Below, one piece after another: positions 29,927 through 37,995 of a stretch of DNA of 52,249 nucleotides (position 1 is its first letter; every line of letters begins with the position of its first letter). Both the position numbers and the translations under genes were made by a program. Under the pieces are notes generated by a model that made no database searches, had not been told where the DNA came from, and worked only from the letters and a program-made list of their open reading frames with translations. Origin of the DNA: Oscillospiraceae bacterium (GTDB lineage Bacteria > Bacillota > Clostridia > Oscillospirales > Acutalibacteraceae); contig WQWM01000015.1 of assembly GCA_009785335.1 (NCBI GenBank), positions 1 through 52,249 of the forward strand, read 5' to 3'.

Positions 29927-31953
29927 ACCTAGCCACCTCCATCCAATATCTCAAAGGCGTGGGCGAAAAACGTGCCGCCACGCTGCGCCGTCTGGGTATC
30001 ACGACCCTGGGCGAACTGTTGGCACACCTGCCCCGTACCTATGAAGATTGGCAGACCATCACCCCGATTGCCGCTGCGCAACCGGGGCAGCTTTGTTGCG
30101 TGCGTGCCATTGTTGACCACGCGCCCAGCGAGCACCGCATCCGAGGCGGGCTGATTTTATATAAAACCCGCGTGACGGATGGCAGCGGCGTGTTGGGCAT
30201 CACGATGTTCAACACGGGCTACTTGGCTGGGCAGCTGAAAGAGGGGCAGGAGTATCTGTTTTATGGGCGATTGAGTGATAACCTGCTCGCCTGCGAAATG
30301 AACAGCCCGCAAATCGCGCCCAGCGATGAAGCGCGCCTGCGTCCGGTTTATCCGCTGACGGAAGGCATGAGTTCGCGCGTGCTGGAGGGTTTGGTGGCCA
30401 CGGCACTGGCACAAGTTGGCGCACAGGTGAAGGAATTTTTGCCTGAGCAATTGCTAGGCGAGCATGATTTAATGCCGCGCTTGGCGGCGTTGCAGGCCAT
30501 TCACCGCCCGCAAACGCTTGAGCAAGCACAGCAAGCGCGCCAACGCCTTGCCTTCAACGAGTTATTTACGCTGCAACTGGGCTTGCGATTGCTCAAGCTT
30601 GGCCGCACACAAACGCAGGCCATTGCTCTGCCGCCCACAGATTTTCTGTCCACACTGCCGTTTACGCCAACGGGAGCGCAGTCTAAGGCAGTGCAAGAAG
30701 CAGCACGTGATATGGCCACCACACAGCCCATGCACAGGTTGTTGCAAGGCGATGTGGGCAGCGGCAAAACGGCAGTCGCCGCGGCGTTGATGCACCAAGC
30801 GGCACAGGCAGGCGCACAGGCCGCCATGCTCGCGCCCACAGAATTGCTCGCCCGCCAGCACCATGCCACCCTGCAAAAACTGGGCTTAGATTGCACGTTG
30901 TTAATAGGCAGCACTCCCGCAGCACAGAAAAAAAAGTTGAAAAGCGCACTCGAGGACGGCTCGCAGTTGCTCGTCGTTGGCACGCATGCGCTGCTGCAGC
31001 ACGACGTGAACTTCGCCAAGTTAGCCCTGCTGGTGGTAGACGAACAGCACCGCTTTGGTGTGGATCAACGCAATAGATTGTCAACTGTCAACTGTCCACT
31101 GTCCACTGTTCCGCACACCTTAGTCATGTCGGCTACGCCTATCCCACGCAGCTTGGCCATGATGATTTTTGGTGACATGGACATTACAGTGCTGGACGAA
31201 TTGCCGCCGGGACGAACTGCAATCGAAACTTACGCTGTGCATGAGGGCTTGCGTGAGCGGGCATATCATTACGTGAAGAAGCACCTTGATGCCGGGCAGC
31301 AGGGTTACATTGTTTGCCCGCGTGTGGAAGAAAATGAATCGCGCGATCTTGCCAGTGCTAAAAAATTCTATGAGCAACTGGCGCAGGGGCAGTTCGCGGG
31401 ATATCGGCTGGGATTGCTGCATGGCAAGTTGCCCGCCAAGCAAAAAGACGCAGTGATGCGCGACTTCGCAGCGGGGGATATCCAGCTGCTGATTGCGACA
31501 ACGGTGGTTGAAGTGGGCATTGACGTGCCCAACGCAGTGATCATGGTCATCGAAAACGCTGAGCGATTCGGGCTTTCGCAGTTGCATCAGTTGCGCGGGC
31601 GCGTGGGTCGCGGGGGCGGCAAAAGCACCTGCATCCTGATCTCCAACGCCGAAAATGAAGAAGCTCAAGCTCGCTTTGCCATCATGAAGGAGAGCGGTGA
31701 CGGCTTTGCCATCGCTCGCCGTGATCTCGAACTTCGCGGCCCTGGGGAGTTTTTTGGGCAGCGACAGCATGGTTTGCCTCCCTTTAAAATTGCCGACATC
31801 GTTGCCGACCACGACCTGCTTGCGCAAACACGCGCTGCAGCCGAGGGCATCTTCGCCAAAGATCCCACGCTTACGCTGGAGGAACACCAGCCCATGCGCC
31901 GTGCATGTGAGCGTTTTTTTGATAAAGCAGATGAGGACATAGCGAAGCGATGA
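29923..31953 (+). CDS. recG: ATP-dependent DNA helicase RecG
   Basis: A 676-residue RecG with the wedge/OB domain, Walker A GDVGSGKTAVAAALM, the DEQHRFG box, SATPIPRS and the C-terminal helicase motifs (VEVGIDVPNA, QLRGRVGRG). The start is MNLATSIQYLKGVGEKRA at 29923, overlapping the upstream stop codon. Two repeats intrude: approximately residues 386-395 (RLSTVNCPLSTV), between DEQHRFG and the TATP-type motif, are encoded by an R4 minisatellite, and the last residues (DEDIAKR) by an R3 repeat. Remodels stalled forks and Holliday junctions. Confidence 0.95.
   Translation: MNLATSIQYLKGVGEKRAATLRRLGITTLGELLAHLPRTYEDWQTITPIAAAQPGQLCCVRAIVDHAPSEHRIRGGLILYKTRVTDGSGVLGITMFNTGYLAGQLKEGQEYLFYGRLSDNLLACEMNSPQIAPSDEARLRPVYPLTEGMSSRVLEGLVATALAQVGAQVKEFLPEQLLGEHDLMPRLAALQAIHRPQTLEQAQQARQRLAFNELFTLQLGLRLLKLGRTQTQAIALPPTDFLSTLPFTPTGAQSKAVQEAARDMATTQPMHRLLQGDVGSGKTAVAAALMHQAAQAGAQAAMLAPTELLARQHHATLQKLGLDCTLLIGSTPAAQKKKLKSALEDGSQLLVVGTHALLQHDVNFAKLALLVVDEQHRFGVDQRNRLSTVNCPLSTVPHTLVMSATPIPRSLAMMIFGDMDITVLDELPPGRTAIETYAVHEGLRERAYHYVKKHLDAGQQGYIVCPRVEENESRDLASAKKFYEQLAQGQFAGYRLGLLHGKLPAKQKDAVMRDFAAGDIQLLIATTVVEVGIDVPNAVIMVIENAERFGLSQLHQLRGRVGRGGGKSTCILISNAENEEAQARFAIMKESGDGFAIARRDLELRGPGEFFGQRQHGLPPFKIADIVADHDLLAQTRAAAEGIFAKDPTLTLEEHQPMRRACERFFDKADEDIAKR
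31078..31110. repeat. R4 minisatellite inside recG
   Basis: Four tandem TTGTCAACTG/CTGTCCACTG-like units translated in frame within the helicase core loop. Confidence 0.8.
31933..31951. repeat. R3 motif at the recG 3' end
   Basis: GAGGACATAGCGAAGCGATG contains the R3 core AGCGAAGCGA and encodes the last RecG residues. Confidence 0.7.
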
Positions 31954-31964
31954 AAAAATCCCCC

Positions 31965-31993
31965 TTGACAAATCCTCATTAGTGTGGTATAAT
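31965..31993 (+). promoter_or_regulatory. Antitoxin RNA promoter, module 3
   Basis: TTGACA (31965-31970), 17 bases, TATAAT (31988-31993); a perfect sigma-A site just after recG. Confidence 0.88.
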
Positions 31994-31999
31994 AAGGTT

Positions 32000-32091
32000 A
32001 TCAAGGGGGCTTTAGCGCTGCGGCGCGGCTGTTCCTCTATGACGATTTACTAACCGCTAACCATTGCTACGTGGGCGGTTAGTTCTTTTTA
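32000..32091 (+). ncRNA. Antisense antitoxin RNA, module 3
   Basis: Predicted RNA from about 32000 to the hairpin AACCGC...GGCGGTT and TTCTTTTT at about 32091. It overlaps the 3' end of the small peptide gene on the opposite strand. Confidence 0.78.
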
Positions 32092-32092
32092 T
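32054..32092. terminator. Shared terminator of module 3
   Basis: AACCGC and GGCGGTT arms with an inner partial palindrome, followed on the plus strand by AGTTCTTTTTATC. On the minus strand the stop codon of the toxin leads into it. Confidence 0.7.
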
Positions 32093-32153
32093 CGGTTCTT
32101 TTCAACTCAGCAAGCATGTACAAAATCAGCACAAGCATCACCAAATATTCCAT
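32079..32153 (-). CDS. Small hydrophobic type I toxin-like peptide, module 3
   Basis: A 24-residue peptide, MEYLVMLVLILYMLAELKRT plus DKKN, clearly related to the module 2 peptide (MEYL start, hydrophobic helix, basic end, TAACCGCC after the last codon). AAGGAGGTGAGGT precedes the ATG, a very strong site. In modules 1 and 2 the toxin promoter lies 80-100 bases upstream; here that position is next to an R1 repeat (32252) and no -10/-35 pair remains visible, so the toxin gene may be poorly transcribed. Confidence 0.8.
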   Translation of the reverse strand: MEYLVMLVLILYMLAELKRTDKKN

Positions 32154-32251
32154 AGACCTCACCTCCTTCCGCCGGCTTTTCGCCAACGTCCGGAGGAACT
32201 AACCGCGCCACAGCGCACAGCACCAAGTACATCGTTTATTTCTTTAATCCC

Positions 32252-32342
32252 CGGGCGGATTTGCATCCGCCCCTACAGGTGGATATTTCCCACAAGGTTG
32301 CATAAAGCCGCAACATGTAGGGGCGGATGCAAATCCGCCCGC
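32252..32342. repeat. R1 paired-hairpin repeat upstream of the module 3 toxin
   Basis: CGGGCGGAT/ATCCGCCCCTACA, a 38-base spacer like that at 27463, and TGTAGGGGCGGAT/ATCCGCCCG. Both hairpins have identical stems. Confidence 0.88.
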
Positions 32343-32397
32343 GACCTTGGTTCTTGAACTATTCTCAAGTTAATGCACTATAGAACAATTTTCAAAA

Positions 32398-32425
32398 AAT
32401 AAACCCCGCATGCTAGCGGGGTGTT
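32398..32425 (-). terminator. Terminator of the nahK-like gene
   Basis: ACCCCGC TAGCAT GCGGGGT followed by TTATTTTTT on the minus strand. Confidence 0.85.
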
Positions 32426-32437
32426 TTTTCTTTGTTG

Positions 32438-33532
32438 TTAAGCTAAACTTGCCACAAACGCTTCCATCTCACCTAACCGTGCCTCTATTTCGCGCACGAG
32501 CTTGAACTGCGTGCGGCAGCGCACCAAGTTGTGGTCGGGGTAGTGAATGCGGAAATAAGTGTCGCCGTTGAGATAATCCGTCAAAAAGCGCATGCCGCAT
32601 TCCAGGGTCATCAGCTTGATGGAGAAGGGCAGCATGGCAAGTTCCGTGGGTGTCAGAGCATCGCGGGCAGCAGCGAGATAGCCTTTGGTGTAGGCCTCGA
32701 ACAAGGGCATGGAAAACTGCACGCTGTCGATGTCGCGTGCGTCTTCACGTGCAGTGTTGCCCAAAAAGCGCAGCGCATCGCCGTAGTCATACAACGCTAG
32801 CCCTGGCATGATGGTATCTAGATCGATGACGCATTTTGCTTGCTGCGTGGTTTTGTCAAACAGCACATTGTTCAGCTTGGTGTCGTTGTGCGTCACACGA
32901 GTAGGAATTTCCCCTGCAGCACACAGGTTAAGTAAGCGGCTGCAATCTTCTTGGCGTGCTTGCGCAAAGGCGATTTCCTCAGTCACTTCAGCCAAGCGTC
33001 CCGCTGCGTTGTTGTCAATGGCTTGCTGCAAATGTCCATAACGCGCGGCGGTGTTGTGAAAGCCTGGAATGGTTTCATGCAGCTGTTCAGCGGGGAAATC
33101 ATCCAGCAGGCTCATGAAGGTGCCAAAGGCATGCCCGGCGCGGTAAGCATCGGTCTCGGTGGGCTCTTGCGGCGAATAGCTGTTTTCCACATACTGATAG
33201 CAGCGCCAGTAGCCGCCTTCATCGTCGATGTGATAATCCAGTCCGTCGTGCGTGGGATATACGGTGAGTGTGGTTTGTCCGGGTGCTGCGCCTTCGTCGA
33301 GCTTGACGCGCACGAAAGCCGTCACCCGGCGGATGTTTTCCATCAGCTGCACAGGCTGTTTGAACACGTTGACATTGATGCGCTGCAGCACGTAGCGCCG
33401 CACTTGGTCGCCCTGTTGTGTTTCCAGTTGATAGGTGTTGTTGATGTGGCCGCCGAGCAGCTCTTGCTGCGCAATAAACTGCCAGTTGTTGTCTTCAAGG
33501 TTGAACTGCTTTAAGATGTGTTGATGATTCAT
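32438..33532 (-). CDS. N-acetylhexosamine 1-kinase-like sugar kinase (NahK/APH family)
   Basis: A 364-residue aminoglycoside-phosphotransferase-fold kinase of NahK length. The catalytic loop is THNDTKLNNVLFD and the metal-binding segment is CVIDLDTIMPG, both matching NahK more than antibiotic kinases. NahK phosphorylates N-acetylglucosamine or N-acetylgalactosamine at C1 in pathways that salvage host glycan disaccharides. It lies 11 bases after a DUF5696-like lipoprotein gene and near a Gfo/Idh dehydrogenase, fitting a glycan-use locus. The terminator follows directly. Confidence 0.75.
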   Translation of the reverse strand: MNHQHILKQFNLEDNNWQFIAQQELLGGHINNTYQLETQQGDQVRRYVLQRINVNVFKQPVQLMENIRRVTAFVRVKLDEGAAPGQTTLTVYPTHDGLDYHIDDEGGYWRCYQYVENSYSPQEPTETDAYRAGHAFGTFMSLLDDFPAEQLHETIPGFHNTAARYGHLQQAIDNNAAGRLAEVTEEIAFAQARQEDCSRLLNLCAAGEIPTRVTHNDTKLNNVLFDKTTQQAKCVIDLDTIMPGLALYDYGDALRFLGNTAREDARDIDSVQFSMPLFEAYTKGYLAAARDALTPTELAMLPFSIKLMTLECGMRFLTDYLNGDTYFRIHYPDHNLVRCRTQFKLVREIEARLGEMEAFVASLA

Positions 33533-33543
33533 GGGGAACCTCT

Positions 33544-35736
33544 CTATCTGCGAATAAAATCTCGTGCGGGAATGGAAAACTCATGCATAGCAACGTCGCG
33601 GTTGCTAAAGTTGACGTAAATGACTGCGCCGTTGCTGAACCGCGTGGTGGAAACCTGCGACTCGCTGTCGAACTCATAAAACACAATGCGGTGTTGGCGC
33701 AAGTTGCCCAGCACAGCGTTGGCACGGGTGTAATACTCCACCGCAAGTTCAATTTGCTCTTCAAAGCGGTAGCGCTCTTGCCCGTCGGCAGCCCACGTGA
33801 ATGCCGGTGACGCCCCAAAAGCCACGCTGCGCAGGAAGTGCTCTTCTTCGTTGCTTTGCAGATTGATGGACGGAAAGCTATAGTCCACGCTGTCACCCAG
33901 CAGCATCGCCAGCAGCGGCACGCTTTGATAGCGTGGGTCGGCTTCGCGGCGGGGACTGGTGCGCAATTGCGGTGTCATGGGCAAATTAACCACCACATTG
34001 GCGGCACTGATGGCATAGAAAAAACCGGTGTTCACCATCACTTGTGCGCCTTGCGCGGCAAGGGAAGGCAAGATATCTGTCAGGTGCGTGGCAACGTCGC
34101 AGCGGGAGTAGCCATTGGCATGGTCGGCATAAAGCATGCCTGCACCATCACCGAGCGAAAAGCCCGCGCTGCGGCCACCCAAGCGGTTGATGAATCCCCG
34201 CACGGACTGCGTCATACCATCGGTGTTGCGCAGCGGCAAGGCATTGCTTGCAAGGTCAATGGCACCACTGCCGGGCAGCATGTTGGCATCTAAAAACAGC
34301 GAAAAATTTGTCGCCAAGCAATAGGCTTGCAGGGCAGCAAGATCGCTTTGCCCACCCAGGCGATATAACGGTCGCATGCGCTGCGGATTTGTGGTTAGCG
34401 CGCCAACATAGCGCACATTCACATTGCCAACGCCGCGCGCCTGCAGGCGAGTGAGCATATCCAGCGCTTGATCAAACGTGGTGAGCGTTTGACGCCCGCG
34501 TCCTTGCGGTTGTGTGCCCAAAATGGTGAGATTCAACGGCAGCGGCCAAGTGGGGTTAGGCACTGTTTTGATGATGGATGGCAGTATGCCGGCATTGACA
34601 AGCTGGTTGCGCATGGCGGTGGCCATGTCGCTGAATTGCGCGGTTGCGCCGAAGAAAAAACGGTAACTGATGCGCATGGGGAAGGTTTCGCTGCCTTGGC
34701 CGCCCAAACTGTTGGCCGCACGATACACCGTGTTGCCGCTCACTAGGGTTGGCGTGATCGTAAACTGTGCACCCACGCTGCTTTGCCGCACATTGGCTTC
34801 GCCGGGAATATTCTGCCGTGCGATGATGGTGGCCGCAGCCGCGCCGCGCTCGATGACAGCCGCAAAGCTCTGTGCACCTTGCCGTGCGCCAAACACGCCA
34901 ACGTTGGCGGCAAGCACATTGCTGCGATGGTCAACGGTGATGCGTTGCTCATCGTGCTGGCGAAAGATAGGGTTGGCGAGATCTTCACCAAACACGCTAA
35001 AAACCAGATCTGCGCCATCATAAAAATCGTTCTCATGCGTTGCCCGCGCGGGGAAGAGCAACGCCCCTCCACCGTCCGGCAGCAGCAAAAAGTCATCAGC
35101 GCCGGGGTTGCGCAACGTGCCAAAACGGTCCATCAGGCTTAGGGTTTGAATGAACGCGTTGGGGTTACCGCTGGTGTTTTCCCAGTCTGCCTCCACAAAA
35201 AACACACCGTTTTGCAAAAAGTAGCGCACCATCACGGTGAAGGCTACGTCATCTTCGGTCAACTCATCCGCACGATTGGCGGTTTCGGCATTGGGTGTGA
35301 TGAGATAATTCACCTGCATGCCGCCGGGGATTTCCTCAGTGGTTGCATTGCCCCAATATACCGCATGATCCTGCGAATTGAGGGTCATTGGTCTGCCGTT
35401 CACAATCAAGTGAAGCGTAACAGCTGCTGCGCCCAGGTTTGCGCGCGGGGTGGCACTCACCTGCGGCAGAGTGAACCATTCGGCTTCGGCAAAGCCACGA
35501 ATGTTTGCCGTCATGCTGCGTTCGTCCAGAAACAGCTCTAGAAAACCGGATTGCGCAAGCACTTCGCTTTCGGCTGTCAGGGGAGCAGAAAAATGCGGGC
35601 CGCGGTCGGCACTTGCTGCGTCGGGCATGTCACCCTGCACGCGCAGGCTAATGATGGCCGCACCGCCTGTGCTGCATGCCGAAAGCACCAGCGCAAGCAC
35701 CAGCAGCAATGTTATTATCATATGACGTTTTTTCAT
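33544..35736 (-). CDS. Large DUF5696-like lipoprotein
   Basis: A 730-residue lipoprotein. Signal peptide MKKRHMIITLLLVLALVLSA ends in a lipobox with Cys near residue 21. The mature part begins with a beta-rich domain and has a later segment (QALDMLTRLQARGVGNVNVRY) that fits the DUF5696/TIM-barrel-like region found in Clostridial glycan loci. No catalytic pair is certain. It is translated with the downstream NahK-like kinase (11 bases), so it probably binds or processes a glycan at the cell surface. DUF assignment is from memory of the motif. Confidence 0.65.
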   Translation of the reverse strand: MKKRHMIITLLLVLALVLSACSTGGAAIISLRVQGDMPDAASADRGPHFSAPLTAESEVLAQSGFLELFLDERSMTANIRGFAEAEWFTLPQVSATPRANLGAAAVTLHLIVNGRPMTLNSQDHAVYWGNATTEEIPGGMQVNYLITPNAETANRADELTEDDVAFTVMVRYFLQNGVFFVEADWENTSGNPNAFIQTLSLMDRFGTLRNPGADDFLLLPDGGGALLFPARATHENDFYDGADLVFSVFGEDLANPIFRQHDEQRITVDHRSNVLAANVGVFGARQGAQSFAAVIERGAAAATIIARQNIPGEANVRQSSVGAQFTITPTLVSGNTVYRAANSLGGQGSETFPMRISYRFFFGATAQFSDMATAMRNQLVNAGILPSIIKTVPNPTWPLPLNLTILGTQPQGRGRQTLTTFDQALDMLTRLQARGVGNVNVRYVGALTTNPQRMRPLYRLGGQSDLAALQAYCLATNFSLFLDANMLPGSGAIDLASNALPLRNTDGMTQSVRGFINRLGGRSAGFSLGDGAGMLYADHANGYSRCDVATHLTDILPSLAAQGAQVMVNTGFFYAISAANVVVNLPMTPQLRTSPRREADPRYQSVPLLAMLLGDSVDYSFPSINLQSNEEEHFLRSVAFGASPAFTWAADGQERYRFEEQIELAVEYYTRANAVLGNLRQHRIVFYEFDSESQVSTTRFSNGAVIYVNFSNRDVAMHEFSIPARDFIRR

Positions 35737-35754
35737 ATTGAGTACCTCTCGCGA

Positions 35755-36125
35755 AAACCACCCCGCCCCTGCAGGGGCATCCCTCCACGGAGGGGAATTA
35801 AGGCTTGTTTCTTCAGCTTATCATCAACTACCTGCGGTGGAGCTCTACTTTGTGCACGCTAAGGCGCGCAAAAGTCGCTTCGCTGTGTCCTATTATCGCC
35901 CCATAAATCATCCACCGCGAAGCGGCTAGGTTTTTTTGCTCCGCACCCCCTGTCCTGCGGGGCATCCCCCCTCTAAAGAGTGGGACTGGGGCTTGTTTCT
36001 TCGACTTATCATAAACCACCTGCGGTGGGGCTCCGCCGCTTCGCTGTGTTCTATTATCGCCCCATAAACAGTCCACCGCGAAGCGGCTAGGTTTTTTTGG
36101 TTACTTTTTTTGCAAAAAAAGTAAC
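35755..36125. repeat. Composite repeat block (R2 plus two R3 copies and a T-rich hairpin)
   Basis: No gene is seen. It holds an inverted R2 copy (35755-35800), two copies of a GCTTGTTTCTTC...TATCAT...ACCTGCGGTGG...CGCTTCGCTGTGT unit (from 35810 and 35990) and the hairpin GTTACTTTTTTTGCAAAAAAAGTAAC (36100-36125). Confidence 0.8.
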
Positions 36126-36135
36126 ACACTTCGCG

Positions 36136-37119
36136 TCACGCATCTGCATACGCAGCCAGAATGATAGCCAGAGCGCGCATGCCCTCTTCAGCGTTGATGA
36201 GGGGTTGTGTGCCGTTGGCGATGGCTTGCAGCACATCGGCATAGTGCAAGGTGTGGCCGTCGCCGTAAACATGTGCGGGATTTTCTCCATATTCCCGGCA
36301 AATGCGGGGTTCTTCATCGGGTGCGTTGTCATCAAATCGCCAGACTTCAATCACCTGTGCGCAGTTGCCGCCCAGACGTACAAAGCCGTGTTCGCCATTG
36401 ATTTCAAGAATTTGTTCTTCTGCTGCATGGTAGCGCAGGGTGGTGCACTGCAGGCTGGCAAGGGCGCCGCAGGGGTAATGCAGCAGGGCCATGCCCAGGT
36501 CTTCCGCCTCAATGTTGCGGGCAAGTGTGCTGCGAAACGCCTTCACTTGCATAGGGTCTGCGCCCATCATCCAGTTGAGCAAGTCAATGCCGTGGATAGA
36601 CTGGTTCATCATCACGCCGCCGTCTTGTTCGTGCGTGCCGCGCCATGCAGCCGAGTTGTAGTAGCCATCATCGCGATACCATTGCAGTTGCATGCTCGCG
36701 TTAGTGATTCGTCCAAAGCGGCCTGCATCTACGGCGGCTTTCAGCACTTGCGCGGCGGGATTAAACCGGTTTTGCAGGTTCACGCCAACCACTAAACCCG
36801 TTGCGCGCGCTTTTTCGACAATCTTTGCAGCATCGGCGAGAGTCATCGCCATGGGTTTTTCGATAATCACATGCGTACCCGCGTCAAGGCAGTCGAGCAC
36901 CATTTGTGCATGCAAACCGCTGGGTGTGGCGATGGCCACCAGCTCGGGTTTTACCTCGCTCAGCATGTCCTGATAGCTTGTATACAGCGGCACGGTATCG
37001 AGCTGCAGGTGAGGCTGTGGGTCAATGTCGCACAGCGCGGCGATATTAAGCTTATTGTTACGTGCTGCGGTGATGTGGCTAGGTGCCACGCGGCCGCAGC
37101 CGATTAACGCGTACTGCAT
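36136..37119 (-). CDS. Gfo/Idh/MocA-family oxidoreductase
   Basis: A 327-residue NAD(P)-dependent sugar or inositol dehydrogenase-like enzyme. The Rossmann motif is YALIGCGRVAPSHI and the family catalytic EKP motif lies in VIIEKPMA. The start at 37119 is chosen for the Rossmann motif and AAAGG 9 bases upstream; the longer frame reads through R2/R3 repeats into the thiN tail and is an artefact. Co-directional with the DUF5696-like and NahK-like genes, with an approximately 400-base repeat block in between. Substrate unknown. Confidence 0.85.
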   Translation of the reverse strand: MQYALIGCGRVAPSHITAARNNKLNIAALCDIDPQPHLQLDTVPLYTSYQDMLSEVKPELVAIATPSGLHAQMVLDCLDAGTHVIIEKPMAMTLADAAKIVEKARATGLVVGVNLQNRFNPAAQVLKAAVDAGRFGRITNASMQLQWYRDDGYYNSAAWRGTHEQDGGVMMNQSIHGIDLLNWMMGADPMQVKAFRSTLARNIEAEDLGMALLHYPCGALASLQCTTLRYHAAEEQILEINGEHGFVRLGGNCAQVIEVWRFDDNAPDEEPRICREYGENPAHVYGDGHTLHYADVLQAIANGTQPLINAEEGMRALAIILAAYADA

Positions 37120-37138
37120 AAGAAAATGCCTTTCTTGT

Positions 37139-37199
37139 GTTACTTTTCTTGAAAGAAAAGTAACCAAAAGAACTTTAGTCGCCTTCGGCGGGGGATGTT
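37139..37199. repeat. R3-type hairpin repeat between thiN and the oxidoreductase
   Basis: GTTACTTTTCTT/GAAAGAAAAGTAAC hairpin (37139-37164), then CAAAAGAACTTTAG and CGCCTTCGGCGG. Confidence 0.75.
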
Positions 37200-37862
37200 T
37201 TACGAGAGTTGACAATTCCTCACCGTAGAGGGGTGGCACGCATAGCGTGACGGGGTGGTTTTCATTTGATAAACCAACAACACCCCACGCTCCACCGCAA
37301 CCGTGCCTGTGCCATCCAGCTCATTCGAGATACCGCGCGGCACATCACCATAAAGCGTTTCATTCGCAATTTCGTATTTCATGCCAGTGATGGTCACGCC
37401 CTCGGCGCGCTCGCCATAGGCAAACACAGACACCGTGCCGTGGCTTTGCAGGGTGAGTTCGCCCGGGCCCACAAGCGCTGTTAATGTGTAATCTTCGTCT
37501 AGCATCACAGCTTGCACGCCGCGTTTGGCGGCCTGCACCAACAATTGCAGATTCGCAAAGGTGTGGTCGGCTCGCCCACCTGTGCAGCCGGTGAGCACAA
37601 CACGTGTGTAGCCGCGCCGCAGGGCTTCTTCAAGCGCAAGTGCTAAATCTGTGTCATCTTTTTCAGCAGGATATTTTACATGCGATATACCGGATGGCAG
37701 CTCACTTTGCAAGCTGTCCATGTCGCCTATCAAGTAGTCTGGCTCAACGCCCCAAGCTTGCAGGTGGTGCAGTCCGCCGTCGGCAGCAATGGTGAAATCG
37801 CCCGCCTGCGGTGCAATGCGCACAGCTTGCGGTGCCGCACCAACGATGTAGCATGTGTGCAT
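37200..37862 (-). CDS. thiN: Thiamine pyrophosphokinase with a repeat-encoded C-terminal tail
   Basis: A 220-residue TPK that makes thiamine diphosphate from thiamine and ATP. Markers are AADGG, LIGDMDS, DDTDLALALEEAL and CTGGRADHTFANL. The ATG at 37862 has GGGGG 7 bases upstream. After the last family strand (AVERGVLLVYQ) the remaining residues (KTTPSRYACHPSTVRNCQLS) are encoded by an R2 repeat and an R4 unit, which also gives the stop. The transketolase at 4169 needs the product. A promoter lies upstream. Confidence 0.93.
   Translation of the reverse strand: MHTCYIVGAAPQAVRIAPQAGDFTIAADGGLHHLQAWGVEPDYLIGDMDSLQSELPSGISHVKYPAEKDDTDLALALEEALRRGYTRVVLTGCTGGRADHTFANLQLLVQAAKRGVQAVMLDEDYTLTALVGPGELTLQSHGTVSVFAYGERAEGVTITGMKYEIANETLYGDVPRGISNELDGTGTVAVERGVLLVYQMKTTPSRYACHPSTVRNCQLS
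37208..37262. repeat. R4 unit plus R2 repeat forming the thiN 3' end
   Basis: GTTGACAATT followed by CCTCACCGTAGAGGGGTGG and CACGCATAGCGTGACGGGG; translated in antisense as the ThiN tail. Confidence 0.8.
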
Positions 37863-37889
37863 GTGCTTGCCCCCTTTTGTATACACTTT

Positions 37890-37918
37890 ATTTTACCACA
37901 ATGGGGCATGAAAGTCAA
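37890..37918 (-). promoter_or_regulatory. thiN promoter
   Basis: TTGACT (37913-37918), 17 bases, TAAAAT (37890-37895) on the minus strand. Confidence 0.75.
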
Positions 37919-37995
37919 GCGAAAAGTTATAACCAACCGCCCACCAGCGGCCAAGCTGTGAGCGGTCGATTGTATCGTTGAAGAGGGGGAAGAAA

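Noticed and set aside
37120-37239. Longer start of the Gfo/Idh gene
   Set aside because: The extension reads through R2 and R3 repeats; the Rossmann motif and ribosome binding site fix the start at 37119.
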